Assembly (NCBI GenBank): GCA_963739625.1
Contig: CAVUAU010000003.1
Span: 1-64,000 of the forward strand
DNA from: Salinimicrobium sp963739625
Lineage (GTDB): Bacteria > Bacteroidota > Bacteroidia > Flavobacteriales > Flavobacteriaceae
Length of the DNA stretch: 64,000 nt
Reading direction: 5' to 3'
The notes below the pieces were generated by a model, which worked only from the letters and a program-made list of their open reading frames with translations, ran no database searches and had not been told where the DNA came from. Shown in pieces: positions 44,480 through 53,560 of this stretch (within the stretch, counting starts at the first letter, position 1; each line of letters opens with the position of its first letter). Both the position numbers and the translations under genes were made by a program.

Positions 44480-44507
44480 TGAACTTCCCTTCAAATTTCT
44501 ATTTTTG
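44480..44507 (+). promoter_or_regulatory. guaA promoter, TTG and TATTTTTG boxes
   Basis: TATTTTTG (44500-44507) fits TAnnTTTG exactly, with TTG at 44480-44482 as a -33 element. The guaA ATG is only 3 nt after the -7 box, so the mRNA could be leaderless or nearly so. Confidence 0.55.
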
Positions 44508-44510
44508 TGC

Positions 44511-46040
44511 ATGCACAACAACGTACTCATTTTAGATTTTGGGTCGCAGTACACGCAATTGATTGCAAGGCGAGTGAGAGAGCTCAACATTTACTGCGAA
44601 ATTCACCCCTACAACAAGCTTCCAGAAGACATTACTACTTTTAAGGCCGTGATCCTTTCGGGGAGTCCCTTTTCTGTAAGAGCAGAAAATGCCCCGCATC
44701 CAGACCTGTCAAAGATCAGGAAAAAAGTGCCTCTTCTGGCCGTGTGTTACGGGGCGCAGTATCTTGCCCAGTTCAACGGCGGAAAAGTGGAAGCTTCAGA
44801 AATAAGGGAATACGGCCGCGCCAATCTTTCGGTCATAAAAGATGGAGAGCCGCTGTTTAAAGATATTACTGAAAATTCGCAGGTGTGGATGAGCCACAGC
44901 GATACCATCAAAGAACTTCCTGAAAATGGGGTAAGGCTCGCCAGCACGCCAGATGTACTTAATGCTGCTTACAGAATAGAAGGGGAGCAAACCTACGCGA
45001 TCCAGTTTCATCCTGAAGTTTATCATTCCACCGATGGTAAACAGCTGCTGGAGAATTTCCTGGTGAACATTGCAGGGGTAGAGCAGGAGTGGACACCGGA
45101 AGCTTTTGTTGACATGACCGTCGCCGACCTGCAGGAGAAGATAGGGGATGAGAAAGTAGTGCTTGGGTTAAGCGGAGGCGTGGATTCTACAGTGGCAGCA
45201 GTATTGTTGCACAAGGCTATAGGTAAGAACCTTTACTGTATTTTCGTGAACAATGGTTTACTTCGAAAAAATGAATTTGAGACCGTGCTCGACCAGTATA
45301 AGCACATGGGGCTTAACGTGAAAGGAGTAGATGCTTCGGCACGTTTTTTGGAAGCGCTAGCAGGGATCTCAGACCCCGAAGGTAAAAGAAAGGCTATAGG
45401 CAGGACTTTTATCGAGGTGTTTGATGACGAGGCGCATCATATTCAGGATGTGAAATTCCTGGCGCAGGGTACTATTTATCCAGATGTGATCGAATCAATA
45501 TCTGTCAATGGACCTTCGGCAACCATTAAGTCGCATCACAATGTGGGTGGGTTGCCAGATTTTATGAAGCTGAAGGTGGTGGAGCCGCTAAGAATGCTTT
45601 TTAAAGATGAGGTAAGAAGAGTTGGCGCCGAGCTTGAGATAGATAAAAATCTTCTGGGCCGGCATCCTTTCCCGGGACCGGGTCTTGCAATACGAATTCT
45701 TGGCGACATTACTGCCGAAAAGGTAAGGGTGCTGCAGGAAGTTGACGATATTTTCATCCAGGGCCTTAAGGACTGGATGCTTTACGATAAAGTGTGGCAG
45801 GCGGGAGCAATCCTGTTGCCGGTAAGTTCTGTAGGAGTGATGGGTGATGAACGTACCTATGAGAAAGTGGTTGCCCTTCGAGCCGTAGAATCTACCGACG
45901 GGATGACTGCAGACTGGGTGAATTTGCCTTATGATTTCCTTCAAAAAACTTCAAATACAATAATTAACCGGGTAAAAGGCGTTAACAGAGTGGTATATGA
46001 TATAAGCTCCAAACCACCGGCCACTATTGAGTGGGAATAA
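44511..46040 (+). CDS. guaA: GMP synthase (glutamine-hydrolysing)
   Basis: The product has 509 residues from the ATG at 44511 (MHNNVLILDFGSQYTQLIAR); a TTG two codons upstream falls inside the -7 box and is not favoured. GuaA converts XMP to GMP with ammonia from glutamine. The amidotransferase domain has Cys in AVCYGAQY (about 80) and His/Glu in FHPEVYH (about 167). The ATP pyrophosphatase P-loop is GLSGGVDSTV (about 221). The dimerisation domain ends with KPPATIEWE, which is the canonical GuaA C-terminus. The LysM gene follows 9 nt later. Confidence 0.97.
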   Translation: MHNNVLILDFGSQYTQLIARRVRELNIYCEIHPYNKLPEDITTFKAVILSGSPFSVRAENAPHPDLSKIRKKVPLLAVCYGAQYLAQFNGGKVEASEIREYGRANLSVIKDGEPLFKDITENSQVWMSHSDTIKELPENGVRLASTPDVLNAAYRIEGEQTYAIQFHPEVYHSTDGKQLLENFLVNIAGVEQEWTPEAFVDMTVADLQEKIGDEKVVLGLSGGVDSTVAAVLLHKAIGKNLYCIFVNNGLLRKNEFETVLDQYKHMGLNVKGVDASARFLEALAGISDPEGKRKAIGRTFIEVFDDEAHHIQDVKFLAQGTIYPDVIESISVNGPSATIKSHHNVGGLPDFMKLKVVEPLRMLFKDEVRRVGAELEIDKNLLGRHPFPGPGLAIRILGDITAEKVRVLQEVDDIFIQGLKDWMLYDKVWQAGAILLPVSSVGVMGDERTYEKVVALRAVESTDGMTADWVNLPYDFLQKTSNTIINRVKGVNRVVYDISSKPPATIEWE

Positions 46041-46049
46041 AACCAAACT

Positions 46050-47966
46050 ATGAAGCAAGTACTTGTTCTTTTTCTTTTTTTTCAGCTTTTCGCTGCTTCG
46101 GCAGTAGCACAGCAGTATAAATATCACATTGTAAAACGCGGGGAAACCACTGCCGAAATTGCGCAGCAATACCATATTTCTGAAGCAACGCTTTTTAAAT
46201 ATAATCCCGATGCAAGGAATGGGATTAGCGTAGACAGCAAACTCGTGGTGCCGTTAAAGCCCGAGCCTGCTGCAGCTCCCGAAAATGTGAAATTTGAGAC
46301 CCACCGGGTGAAGCGCAAAGAAACGCTGTTCAGCCTTTCGCAGCAGTACAACGTGAGTATCGAGGATATCAAAAGGTTTAATAAACATTTATATTCTGAA
46401 GAACTTAGGCGGGGTGAGAAGATTAGAATACCTGTGAACCTTCCGCAGGAAGTAGCGCAAAATGAGCCTTTTTCAGAGCCTTCACCTTCCAATCCTTTAG
46501 ATCTTACCGTCAAGGAACACGTGGTGCTTCCGAAGGAAACCCTCTACGGAATTTCCCGAAAATACAATATCACCATTGCCGACCTGCAAAGGCTTAACCC
46601 AACCATGGAAACGCTACAGCCGGGGATGGTTCTTAAGGTGAGGAACGGCAATACCGAGAAGGTAGTTGATGTGGAAGGCCGACTTTTTAGCTACTACCAA
46701 GTGAAACCACAGGAAACGCTTTTTAGCCTTACCCGTCGTTTTGGAATAAGCAAAGATTCGCTGGTCACCCTTAATCCCGCGCTGGCCGATGGATTAAAAT
46801 CGGGAATGGTTTTAAAGATCCCGAATGTGGAGCTTTTTGAGCCGGGAGAATATGTGGAAGCTAACGTGGTGAACCTGGAGCGGGAACTGAACAACTTCAG
46901 CACTAAGAATATCGCTGTGATGCTGCCTTTCAACCTTGATAAGATCGTTACTACAGATACCAGCAGCAATTCTATTGAGCGGCTAAAGAAGGATCGCGTG
47001 ATGCAGATTTCGCTCGATTTTTACAGCGGGGTGTTGATGGCGGTAGATTCAGCAAAAACAATGGGCATTTCTACTAACCTCAAATTTTATGATACGCAGC
47101 AAAATGCCGGGAAAGTATACTCGATAATTAGCTCAAACAATTTTAGCGAGGTTGATGCTGTGATAGGCCCGCTGTTGCAGTCTACTGTTGAAGCTGCTGC
47201 CTCTGGCCTGGAAAGGCAAAATGTGCCGGTGATCTCACCTTTGACCAAGAAAAGGGCCGGCGCTATGGCGAATTTCCTGCAGTCAAGACCTACAGATGAA
47301 ATGCTTGCCGAAGCAATGCTTGCATATATAAATGATCATTCACAGGGAAAAAATATTGTTATCATCGCAGATGCCGATAATTATGCCAAAAAAAGCAGGC
47401 TGCTACAGGCTTTCCCAAATGCAAGGGTCGTGAATCCAAACGCAGGCGGCTATATTAATCAGAGTCAGCTGAACGCCGCTATGGCACCGGACAGACCTAA
47501 CTTTGTTATCCTGGAAGCGAGTAAAATTGGAGTGCTGAGCAGTGCTACTTCCTATCTTAATTCTCTGGCTGATAAGTACAAGATCACCCTGTTTACTACG
47601 GAAAGGAACAATTCTTACGAGAGCGACAACGTTTCAAACCGACACCTTGCGAAATTGAATTTTCATTATCCTTCTATTGACAAGGCTTATTCGCCGGAAA
47701 AGAACAGGAATTTCATTAAAAAGTACGAGGAGCTTTATGGGGTAGTTCCAAACACTTACGCCGTGCGTGGGTTTGATGTCACTTATGACGTGCTTCTACG
47801 TTTGGCCTCCTCCCAGGACCTCTATACTTCTATAGCGAAGGAAGGTGCAACTCAATATGTGGAGAACAAATTTGAATATGAACGACGACCTGCCGGTGGT
47901 TTTCAAAACAAAGCAATCTACATCATGGCCTACGATAAAGATCTTAACCTAAAAGTAGTTCAGTAA
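46050..47966 (+). CDS. LysM-repeat protein with a type 1 periplasmic-binding domain
   Basis: The product has 638 residues with a signal peptide (1-21, ending AVAQ). Four LysM modules follow: about 25-70 (VKRGETTAEIAQQY), 86-130 (VKRKETLFSLSQQY), 154-198 (VLPKETLYGISRKY) and 212-256 (VKPQETLFSLTRRF). Residues about 290-630 form a two-lobe type 1 periplasmic-binding fold (KNIAVMLPFNL, AVIGPLLQSTVEAA, PVISPLTKKRAG, YAVRGFDVTYDVLLRLA). Such proteins bind peptidoglycan; the ligand of the second part is unknown. It overlaps the OsmC gene by one base. Confidence 0.88.
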   Translation: MKQVLVLFLFFQLFAASAVAQQYKYHIVKRGETTAEIAQQYHISEATLFKYNPDARNGISVDSKLVVPLKPEPAAAPENVKFETHRVKRKETLFSLSQQYNVSIEDIKRFNKHLYSEELRRGEKIRIPVNLPQEVAQNEPFSEPSPSNPLDLTVKEHVVLPKETLYGISRKYNITIADLQRLNPTMETLQPGMVLKVRNGNTEKVVDVEGRLFSYYQVKPQETLFSLTRRFGISKDSLVTLNPALADGLKSGMVLKIPNVELFEPGEYVEANVVNLERELNNFSTKNIAVMLPFNLDKIVTTDTSSNSIERLKKDRVMQISLDFYSGVLMAVDSAKTMGISTNLKFYDTQQNAGKVYSIISSNNFSEVDAVIGPLLQSTVEAAASGLERQNVPVISPLTKKRAGAMANFLQSRPTDEMLAEAMLAYINDHSQGKNIVIIADADNYAKKSRLLQAFPNARVVNPNAGGYINQSQLNAAMAPDRPNFVILEASKIGVLSSATSYLNSLADKYKITLFTTERNNSYESDNVSNRHLAKLNFHYPSIDKAYSPEKNRNFIKKYEELYGVVPNTYAVRGFDVTYDVLLRLASSQDLYTSIAKEGATQYVENKFEYERRPAGGFQNKAIYIMAYDKDLNLKVVQ

Positions 47967-48367
47967 TGACTTCAAAAGTGACTTACCTGGGCGAACTTAG
48001 AACTGAGTGTGAACACCTGCAAAGCGGCAGCAAGATCATTACAGATGCACCCCTTGACAACCAGGGGAAAGGAGAGGCATTTTCTCCTACAGATACTGTT
48101 GCCACTGCTTTAGCCAGTTGTATGTTCACTATTATTGGAATCAAGGCGCGCGATCATGAACTTAACGTGAAAGGCGCGACTGCCGAAGTGACCAAAACAA
48201 TGGCTGCCGATCCCAGGAGGATCTCAGAAATTAGAATAGTGTTTGATTTTCCGACTTCTTATGATGAAAAGAGCCGGAAGATCCTGGAGCGGGCAGCACA
48301 AACCTGCCCTGTTTTATACAGTATTCATCCCGATATCGATCTTGATATACAGTTCAATTACAGGTAA
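47966..48367 (+). CDS. OsmC family protein
   Basis: The product has 133 residues. The OsmC/Ohr peroxidase fold shows its two reactive cysteines: one in TALASCMFTIIGIKA (about 51) and one in AAQTCPVLYSIHPD (about 112). Members reduce organic hydroperoxides with thiol donors, although some lack activity. It is coupled to the LysM gene through TAATG and lies 3 nt before the DUF922 gene. Confidence 0.92.
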   Translation: MTSKVTYLGELRTECEHLQSGSKIITDAPLDNQGKGEAFSPTDTVATALASCMFTIIGIKARDHELNVKGATAEVTKTMAADPRRISEIRIVFDFPTSYDEKSRKILERAAQTCPVLYSIHPDIDLDIQFNYR

Positions 48368-48370
48368 TTT

Positions 48371-48910
48371 TTGAAAGTACTTTTTCTCTTTCTGTTTTGT
48401 ACGACAGGGATGTTTGCGCAGCAACCTGAGGAAATCATCATATGGAGTGAAACCCCGCTGAGCTGGGACGATTTCAAGGCATCTTCTGCTCCCCAAAATG
48501 GTTTTCACGCCAGCGCCAATACCGGAATTTCTTATTCCTGGTCGGCAAAGATGGTAGGCAATGAGATGGATTTTCATTACACCGTAAAGGCATTTTTCTA
48601 TCCCGACAACTCTTGGGTCAGCGAAAAAAACGACCGGCTGCTGAAGCATGAACAATTGCATTTTGATATTTCTGAATTTCATGCGAGGCTGCTTAGAAAG
48701 AAGCTGAAGGAGTTCAAGCCACAGGGGCAAAAGGATCTAAAAGAGGCCTTACGCAGCATTTACGAAACAATAGAAACAGAGAGAAAGCAAATGCAGGAGC
48801 AATATGATGCTGAAACACAGCACGGCAAAGATGTTGCAGCCCAGGAACAGTGGGAGCAAAGAATACGGGTAGCACTGGAAAGGCTAAAAGAATATAAAGC
48901 TAAAGAGTAG
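48371..48910 (+). CDS. DUF922 family exported protein, zinc-protease-like
   Basis: The product has 179 residues from a TTG start (codons KVLFLFLFCTTGMFAQ follow, a signal peptide). No ATG lies before the signal peptide, so TTG is required. The DUF922 core includes LSWDDFKA and a KHEQLHFDISEFHAR segment, where HEQLH is close to the HExxH metalloprotease motif. Function is unknown. The end is rich in Glu/Lys/Gln and helical. Its 3' end overlaps the convergent nitronate monooxygenase-like gene by 11 nt. Confidence 0.82.
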   Translation: MKVLFLFLFCTTGMFAQQPEEIIIWSETPLSWDDFKASSAPQNGFHASANTGISYSWSAKMVGNEMDFHYTVKAFFYPDNSWVSEKNDRLLKHEQLHFDISEFHARLLRKKLKEFKPQGQKDLKEALRSIYETIETERKQMQEQYDAETQHGKDVAAQEQWEQRIRVALERLKEYKAKE

Positions 48911-49842
48911 CGACTTCGGCTTTGGCGGCTTCAAATTCGCTAATCATATTCCTGAGAATCTCTGCAGCCGGTTTAATATCATGGATCAGGCCGGCGATTT
49001 GCCCAATCTCCAGTTCTCCTTCATCAAGATCACCTTCAAACATTCCCTTTTTCGCCCGGGCCCTGACCCAGGAGCTCAATGAGATCTTCTTTGGTGGGAT
49101 TCTTTGAATACAACTCTGTTACCTGCTCAAAAAAGCGGTTTTTGAGCAGTCTTACCGGTGCGAGTTCTTTGAGGGTCAAAATAGTATCGCCTTCCTGTGC
49201 AGCCACCACCCGTTCTTTAAAGGCGCGGTGAGAGGAGGCTTCTTCACTGGCTACAAACCTGCTGCCTACCTGCACAGCATCGGCTCCAAGTACCATGGCC
49301 GCGAGCATTCCGCGTCCCGTCGCGATCCCTCCGGCGGCAATTAGCGGAATCTTAATTTGCTCTTTGACCATAGGGATGAGCGTAAACGTAGTTGTTTCGT
49401 CGCGGCCGTTGTGACCGCCGGCTTCAAAACCTTCGGCTACCACAGCATCTACACCGGCAGCCTCGGCTTTCAATGCGAACTTCACGCTGCTAACCACGTG
49501 TACCACCTTTATACCTTTTTCCTGTAGGTGAGAGGTCCAGGTTTTTGGGTTTCCGGCAGAAGTAAAAACTATTTTCACCCCTTCTTCAATGATAATCTGC
49601 ATGATCTCCTCAAGATTGGGGTAAAGCATGGGGACATTGACTGCAAAAGGTTTACCGGTCGCTTTTTTACATTTTTGAATATGCTCCCGCAGGACTTCTG
49701 GATACATTGAACCGGCGCCTATGATCCCCAATCCTCCTTCATTGCTTACGGCGCTGGCAAGTTTCCAGCCGCTCGCCCAGATCATCCCCGCCTGGATTAT
49801 TGGATATTCAATGTTGAAGAGTTGGGTGATCCTGTTGGTCAT
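48900..49842 (-). CDS. Nitronate monooxygenase-like flavin oxidoreductase, one frameshift
   Basis: The predicted product is about 313 residues after removing one base. It is a TIM-barrel FMN enzyme of the NMO / 2-nitropropane dioxygenase family. Visible marks are the start YPIIQAGMIWASGWKLA, FTSAGNPKTW, VVAEGFEAGGHNGR (with the family His), PLIAAGGIATGRGMLAA and GADAVQVGSRFVASEE. Physiological substrates are usually unknown; propionate 3-nitronate detoxification is one possibility. The frame breaks near 49058: LLGQG should continue as RAKKGMFEGDLDEGELEIG, and CCC is present where CC is expected. The restored protein ends KAEVATL. Confidence 0.88.
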
Positions 49843-49857
49843 ATAAATAAATTTTTA

Positions 49858-49887
49858 ACCCTGACAGGGTTCGAAACCCTGTCAGGA
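49858..49887. terminator. CCCTGACAGGG-type palindrome between two minus-strand genes
   Basis: AACCCTGACAGGGTT-CG-AAACCCTGTCAGG lies between the mnmA start-distal side and the upstream NMO-like gene. It can end transcription after mnmA. Confidence 0.65.
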
Positions 49888-49897
49888 GTCTATTTTT

Positions 49898-51085
49898 TCA
49901 AGAAATTACCCCCGAGCCTATCAATTCTTCGCCCTCATACCAGGCAACGAATTGGCCTTCGGTAATAGAGGCTTGCGGTGTTTCAAATTCTATGTACAAA
50001 CCGTTTTCTGTTTGGTATAGCGTAGCGTCCTGCAACGGCTGGCGGTACCTTATCCTTGCCTGCACCTGCATTTGCTCTCCTGCCTTTAACCGCAGATCTT
50101 CCCGAACCCAGTGAATCTCATCCGGGGCTACAAAAAGAGCTTTGCGATAAATTCCCGGATGATCCTTCCCCTGCCCGGTATAGATCACATTCTCTTCCAC
50201 ATCTGTTTCGATCACAAATAGCGGTTCGGGCGTTCCTCCCACGGCAAGTCCTTTTCGCTGACCTTTTGTGAAGTAATGCGCACCCTGGTGCCTGCCCACG
50301 ATCTTTCCTTCGGAAGGGGTATAGGAATATTTTTTTGAAAGAAATTCAAGCTCCTCATCTTTGCTGCTGAACTCAGGAGTTGCTGTTTTGTATTTTTCTT
50401 CGGAAGCAGGGATCTCCACGATAGCACCTTCTTTCGGCTGCAGTTTCTGCTGAAGGAATTCCGGAAGCCTCACTTTTCCGATGAAACAAAGACCTTGTGA
50501 ATCCTTTTTTTCCGCGGTAACAAGATCCTGTTCAGAGGCAATTTTTCGCACCTCGCTTTTCTGAAGTTCTCCTATTGGAAAAAGGGTTTTCGACAGCTGT
50601 TCCTGCGAAAGCTGGCAAAGAAAATAAGATTGATCTTTGTTGTTGTCTTTACCCGAGAGCAACTGGTAAACGCTCTTCCCGTCCACCGAAGTCTCAGACT
50701 TCCGGCAATAATGGCCGGTTGCAACATAATCGGCGCCCAAGGAAAGGGCGATCTTCATGAAAACATCAAATTTGATCTCCCGGTTACAAAGGACATCGGG
50801 ATTGGGGGTGCGACCTTTTTCATACTCATTGAACATGTAGTCCACAATGCGCTCCTTGTATTCTGAACTTAGATCAACAGTTTGAAAAGGAATCCCCAGT
50901 TTATCTGCTACCAGCATGGCATCGTTGGAATCTTCCAGCCATGGACATTCCTTAGAAATGGTAACCGAATCATCGTGCCAGTTCTTCATGAACAGGCCAA
51001 TCACCTCATAACCCTGCTCCTTGAGCAGGTATGCAGCAACACTTGAATCTACACCACCCGATAAACCTACAACTACTCTTTTCAT
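49898..51085 (-). CDS. mnmA: tRNA-specific 2-thiouridylase MnmA
   Basis: The product has 395 residues from the ATG at 51085 (MKRVVVGLSGGVDSSVAAYL); in-frame codons further upstream are not needed. MnmA puts sulphur on U34 of Lys, Glu and Gln tRNAs. The PP-loop is GLSGGVDSS (7-15), and the two catalytic cysteines lie in PDVLCNREIKF (about 108) and SQGLCFIGKV (about 204). The C-terminal beta-barrel has GQRKGLAVGG and FVAWYEGEELIGSGVI. It is a single gene with palindromes on both sides. Confidence 0.96.
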   Translation of the reverse strand: MKRVVVGLSGGVDSSVAAYLLKEQGYEVIGLFMKNWHDDSVTISKECPWLEDSNDAMLVADKLGIPFQTVDLSSEYKERIVDYMFNEYEKGRTPNPDVLCNREIKFDVFMKIALSLGADYVATGHYCRKSETSVDGKSVYQLLSGKDNNKDQSYFLCQLSQEQLSKTLFPIGELQKSEVRKIASEQDLVTAEKKDSQGLCFIGKVRLPEFLQQKLQPKEGAIVEIPASEEKYKTATPEFSSKDEELEFLSKKYSYTPSEGKIVGRHQGAHYFTKGQRKGLAVGGTPEPLFVIETDVEENVIYTGQGKDHPGIYRKALFVAPDEIHWVREDLRLKAGEQMQVQARIRYRQPLQDATLYQTENGLYIEFETPQASITEGQFVAWYEGEELIGSGVIS

Positions 51086-51098
51086 AATATTGATGCCA

Positions 51099-51121
51099 TT
51101 CAAAAATGTCTTTTTTGACAC
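51099..51121. repeat. Dispersed TCAAAAATG-type palindrome, copy 6
   Basis: TTCAAAAATGTCTTTTTTGA, then CA, directly upstream of mnmA. The right arm has one changed base. Confidence 0.55.
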
Positions 51122-51191
51122 CTCTTAAGGCGTGGCAAAATTACATAAAATATGCCATTTTTGGAACTGCTGCAACTGCGAGCCATTAACA

Positions 51192-51218
51192 ACAAAGGCG
51201 GCAAAATGCCGCCTTTGT
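51192..51218. terminator. Terminator after the lipocalin-like gene
   Basis: Stem ACAAAGGCGGC/GCCGCCTTTGT with an AAAAT loop, 20 nt beyond the stop of the minus-strand lipoprotein gene. The T-run is short. Confidence 0.6.
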
Positions 51219-51238
51219 AAAATATCTTTGGGAAAGGT

Positions 51239-51637
51239 TTATGTCTGCCTGTTGAAAGTTAAAACAACGTTAGCACCCGCTACAGAAGCGGTAAAGGTAA
51301 AGCTGTTTGCATTAGTAAACTCAACGGTTCCGGGAACCGGCCCAAAATCGGGAATAAAAATAGTATAAGAATTGTCTGATGTTTTTTCCCATGTTCCGGA
51401 ATCATCCTGAAGCGTACAATCATTCTCGTTGGTATAGAGCGCCCAATCGGCGGTCCCGTTTCCTGCGAGGTTTATGGTGGAGGGTTGTGGACAGTCCAGG
51501 TGGATAAAGGCAGGATTCACACTTACCAGCGTCCAGGTACCAACAATGCTGTTTTCAGAAGGGTCATCATCATCGCTGCTACAGGATGTGAAGGTGAACA
51601 AACCCATTAAAAATAGTAAAATAAGATGCTTTTTCAT
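51239..51637 (-). CDS. Lipocalin-like lipoprotein
   Basis: The product has 132 residues. A lipoprotein signal (LLFLMGLFTFTSCSSDDDD, lipid Cys near 19) is followed by an acidic stretch that in Bacteroidota often directs lipoproteins to the cell surface. The rest is a small beta-barrel pattern: IVGTWTLVSVNP, GTADWALYTNENDCTLQDDSGTWEKTSDNSYTI and FTFTASVAGANVVLTF, as in lipocalin-like (DUF4923/lipocalin_4-type) domains. Ligand and role are unknown. Confidence 0.75.
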   Translation of the reverse strand: MKKHLILLFLMGLFTFTSCSSDDDDPSENSIVGTWTLVSVNPAFIHLDCPQPSTINLAGNGTADWALYTNENDCTLQDDSGTWEKTSDNSYTIFIPDFGPVPGTVEFTNANSFTFTASVAGANVVLTFNRQT

Positions 51638-51713
51638 AACAGTTCAATTTTAGGTTGTAATGTAAATATATCAAAATTTCTTCTGAGATGTTAAACATTT
51701 GCGTCGCCCCGGG

Positions 51714-52385
51714 TTATTTGGAATAATTCTTCTCTTCCTTGAGATTTCCATTCTCGTAGTACCGCCAGATCCCGGAGTGTTTGTCTCTGCTGTAATTACC
51801 TTCGCTAAGTAACTCTCCTTTCCCATTATAGAATTTTGCAGGGCCATGTAATTCTCCGTTCTCGTAAGTTAGATCTTCCAGTACAACCCCTTTTTCTGAA
51901 TACAATATTTTCTTACCCTGCAACGCTCCATTCCTGTAATGGGCTCTTTCGGCCACTTCCCCGGTGTCGTAAAAGGTGAGTTTTTCTCCCTGGAGTTCCC
52001 CATGCTCATAAGGCTCCAGCATCATGAGATCATTAGAATCCTTGTGATAGTATTTCCAGTCTCCTGTTCTTTGCTTCCCCAGCATTTGTCCTTCACTAAT
52101 GACTTTTCCTGCCTGGCTAAGATACTTGACATCAACCGTGTCGCTGTCTGGACTAAAGACCATTTCTGCTACGGGATGTTTAAGTCCTTCTTGATAGAAT
52201 TTAAACAGTCCGGTGCGTTTTCCATGCTCGTAGGTACCCTCAAATTTTAGCTGCTCCGGCTGTCCGTCAAAGTAGACCTTCCAGGAACCATGTCTTTTCC
52301 CGTTGTTGTCTGTACTGTTAATTTCCTGGCTTTTTGCCTGAAGGTAGCCTCCCAGGAGAAGTATTGTAAAAAATATTTTTTTCAT
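51714..52385 (-). CDS. YwqK/MORN-repeat exported protein
   Basis: The product has 223 residues with a signal peptide (1-19, ending LQAKSQ). It then has about seven MORN-type repeats of the form G-x-x-x-Y/F-x-x-G-x-L (NGKRHGSWKVYFDGQ, YEHGKRTGLFKFYQEG, YENGELHGPAKFYNGKGEL, SRDKHSGIWRYYENGNL). Annotation pipelines call such proteins YwqK-family antitoxins, but nothing here shows a toxin partner. It is better seen as an exported repeat protein of unknown role. Confidence 0.75.
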   Translation of the reverse strand: MKKIFFTILLLGGYLQAKSQEINSTDNNGKRHGSWKVYFDGQPEQLKFEGTYEHGKRTGLFKFYQEGLKHPVAEMVFSPDSDTVDVKYLSQAGKVISEGQMLGKQRTGDWKYYHKDSNDLMMLEPYEHGELQGEKLTFYDTGEVAERAHYRNGALQGKKILYSEKGVVLEDLTYENGELHGPAKFYNGKGELLSEGNYSRDKHSGIWRYYENGNLKEEKNYSK

Positions 52386-52506
52386 AGTGTCAATAGAATC
52401 GGGCTCTTTGGCCTCGTCTTTTTTTGTTTAAAGAAATTTAACTAAACTTAAACATTATATGCTTTTTTGATCCATTACTTTTACCCTATAACTAAAATTT
52501 ATTCTT

Positions 52507-53482
52507 ATGGATGCTCTTTCAAAATTAGTAAAATTCACTGCATTAGGAATTTTCTTTCTTGGTTTTACAGCCTGCAGTGATGATGACGACTCGGGTGGAA
52601 CACCGGTGGTCGAGACCAATACTATTGCAGATTTTGTTGCTGCAAATGACAATTATTCCTCACTTGCTGCTGCCCTTGATGCGGCAGGGTTAACAGCTAC
52701 TTTGGATGGAAACACGAATTATACCGTCTTTGCACCCGATAATGACGCTTTCGCTAGCTTTTCTGGCCGATAATGGCTTTGCAACTCTTGATGAGGTTCC
52801 TGTAGATGTACTCACTCAAATTCTGCTCAACCACGTGCAGGAAGGTGAGATCATGAGCGGTGATCTTAGCACCGGCTATATTGCGAGCATGGCTGTGGGT
52901 GCAGCTTCCGAAGAAAACCTTAGTATGTATATCAACACGGAAAACGGGGTGACTATCAATGGGGTCGCCAATGTTGAAACAGCCGATATTGAGGTCGATA
53001 ACGGAGTGATACATGCGGTTGATGCGGTTATAGGACTGCCAGACATCACGACTTTCGCGACTGCAGATCCAACTTTCTCCACCCTTATGGTTGCCCTTAC
53101 CCGTGAACCTGATTACACTTTCGTGGAAACCTTAATGGCAACTTCAGATCCTGCACCTTTTACTGTTTTTGCACCAACAAACCAGGCTTTTGCCGATCTT
53201 CTCGCGGAACTGGAGGCATCGAGTCTTGACGATATTTCTTCGGAAGTGCTGGCAAAAACTTTAAGCTATCACGTTGTTACCATGTCTAACGTTCGTTCTA
53301 CAGATCTTTCCGACGGAATGATGGTAACCACTTTAGCAGGAGATGACTTTACTGCAAATCTTGGAGATAATGTTACGATTACCGATGTCAATGACAGAAC
53401 CGCGACTGTAATTGCTGCCGATGTGCAGGCTAATAACGGCGTGATCCATGTTCTTAATACTGTTCTTTTACCTGAGTTATAA
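52507..53482 (+). CDS. Fasciclin-domain lipoprotein, one frameshift
   Basis: The predicted product is about 324 residues after removing one base. It begins with a lipoprotein-like signal (LGIFFLGFTACSDDDDSGG, lipid Cys near 23). Two fasciclin (FAS1) domains follow, at about 38-180 and 182-324; each contains TVFAP(D/T)N-x-AF and ends in the GVIHVLNTVLLP / GVIHAVDAVIGLP segment. FAS1 domains mediate adhesion. The frame breaks in the T run at 52759-52762: DNDAFAS should continue as FLADNGFATLDEVPVD. It is followed by a terminator shared with yidC. Confidence 0.87.
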
Positions 53483-53512
53483 TTTGTTTGACAGGTTGTT
53501 GTGTTAGAAGCG

Positions 53513-53540
53513 AAAAGCCCGGGAATTTTCCCGGGCTTTT
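53513..53540. terminator. Bidirectional terminator between the fasciclin gene and yidC
   Basis: A 13-bp perfect stem AAAAGCCCGGGAA with its complement, separated by TT, bordered by T-rich DNA. Confidence 0.85.
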
Positions 53541-53560
53541 CATTTTCTATAAATCTATTG

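Noticed and set aside
51714..52385. YwqK antitoxin with an unseen toxin
   Set aside because: The protein has a signal peptide and MORN repeats, and no small toxin-like gene is adjacent; the family label alone is not evidence.
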